A stretch of DNA of 6,407 nucleotides from positions 1 through 6,407 of the forward strand of contig VGRU01000204.1 in the NCBI GenBank assembly GCA_016875255.1, written 5' to 3'. The notes under the pieces are model-generated. The model worked only from the letters and a program-made list of their open reading frames with translations. It was not told where the DNA came from and searched no databases. A program made the translations under genes and the position numbers. Each line of letters starts with the position of its first letter. Positions within the stretch are counted from its first letter, which is position 1. Below, in pieces: positions 6,301 to 6,407 of this stretch. The stretch is from Deltaproteobacteria bacterium (GTDB lineage: Bacteria; Desulfobacterota; BSN033; UBA1163).

Positions 6301-6407
6301 CGTCCATTGGCGATGCCAACACCATGATCCCTGAGTATAAGGTCTTCCTGGTAAACATCACCAAGGAGGAAAGACCAAAAGTCGATAAACCTGCACCCAA
6401 AGCGGGT
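3345..6407 (+). CDS. fdnG: Formate dehydrogenase alpha subunit, periplasmic, selenocysteine-containing (3' end outside window)
   Basis: This is the catalytic subunit that oxidises formate to CO2 with a bis-molybdopterin-guanine-dinucleotide Mo or W cofactor and passes electrons to Fe-S and membrane cytochrome subunits. It has a Tat signal, TRRSFLK at residues 4-10, with likely cleavage after SYA (A35), so it acts in the periplasm. The [4Fe-4S] ligands are C50, C53, C57 and C86, followed by the conserved Lys88. Codon 190 is TGA (3912-3914) in the context EARL-U-HSSTVA. This is the active-site selenocysteine followed by His191, after which the frame stays open to the window end. R439 in LRGEANVQG matches the active-site arginine of the family (Arg333 in E. 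coli FdhF). The C-terminal dinucleotide-binding domain starts near residue 890. Of 1021 codons visible, the last ones (after EYKVFLVNI) form a Lys/Pro-rich tail, so the stop should be close. The start is backed by GGAAGGTGA (3326-3334), ten bases upstream. A standard genetic-code reading would wrongly split it at 3914. Confidence 0.96.
3912..3914 (+). other. In-frame TGA read as selenocysteine (Sec190)
   Basis: The TGA lies exactly where FdnG/FdhF proteins carry selenocysteine. The preceding sequence (LGLVYIEFEARL) and the following H-S-S-T-V-A-A-L-G-E-S-F-G-R-G-A-M-T-N are both family sequence in the same frame. About 830 further codons without a stop exclude a genuine termination codon. Confidence 0.95.
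3929..3949 (+). promoter_or_regulatory. Putative bacterial SECIS hairpin
   Basis: A nine-pair stem (3929-3937 with 3941-3949, two G-T wobbles) closes a GGG loop. It sits inside the coding sequence just after the TGA, with the loop beginning 24 bases past it. Bacterial SECIS elements, bound by SelB, are stem-loops at about this distance with a G early in the apical loop, and this one fits. Pairing was worked out by eye and alternative folds are possible. Confidence 0.55.

Overview
The window appears to come from a Gram-negative, anaerobic or facultatively anaerobic bacterium that makes selenoproteins. The main evidence is a Tat-exported, selenocysteine-containing formate dehydrogenase large subunit of the FdnG type, plus a predicted lipoprotein. 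The FdnG-like sequence resembles those of sulfate reducers, syntrophs and relatives (Desulfobacterota / former Deltaproteobacteria). This placement is an inference from protein character, not a database result.

Layout. (1) 1-767, +: the 3' part of ftsY, the signal recognition particle receptor GTPase, complete at its C-terminus. (2) 870-1491, +: a two-gene cassette with a 23-base overlap, encoding a 67-residue protein of unknown function and a predicted nucleotidyltransferase of the minimal (MNT-like) type. The nucleotidyltransferase frame stops at a TAA, but its expected C-terminal motif continues in the same frame for 16 codons beyond it, which suggests a recent nonsense change. (3) 1581-2297, +: a TTG-started lipoprotein whose His-first, Cys-later arrangement recalls circularly permuted NlpC/P60 (papain-like) enzymes. 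A good Rho-independent terminator follows. (4) 2374-3081, -: a cytoplasmic coiled-coil protein built mostly of fifteen consecutive 11-residue (hendecad) units followed by heptads. (5) 3082-3344: a divergent regulatory region with a sigma70-like promoter, a 14-bp perfect palindrome and a strong ribosome binding site. (6) 3345-6407, +: the formate dehydrogenase alpha subunit, read through an in-frame TGA at 3912-3914 as selenocysteine and running off the window near its natural C-terminus.

How they work together. ftsY is housekeeping. The cassette, the lipoprotein and the coiled-coil gene look like unlinked accessory genes lying between it and the formate dehydrogenase operon. The beta (Fe-S) and membrane cytochrome subunits would be expected just downstream of the window. 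The least explained items are the hendecad protein, the interrupted nucleotidyltransferase pair and the permuted-hydrolase-like lipoprotein. I see no mobile element, CRISPR array, tRNA or rRNA.
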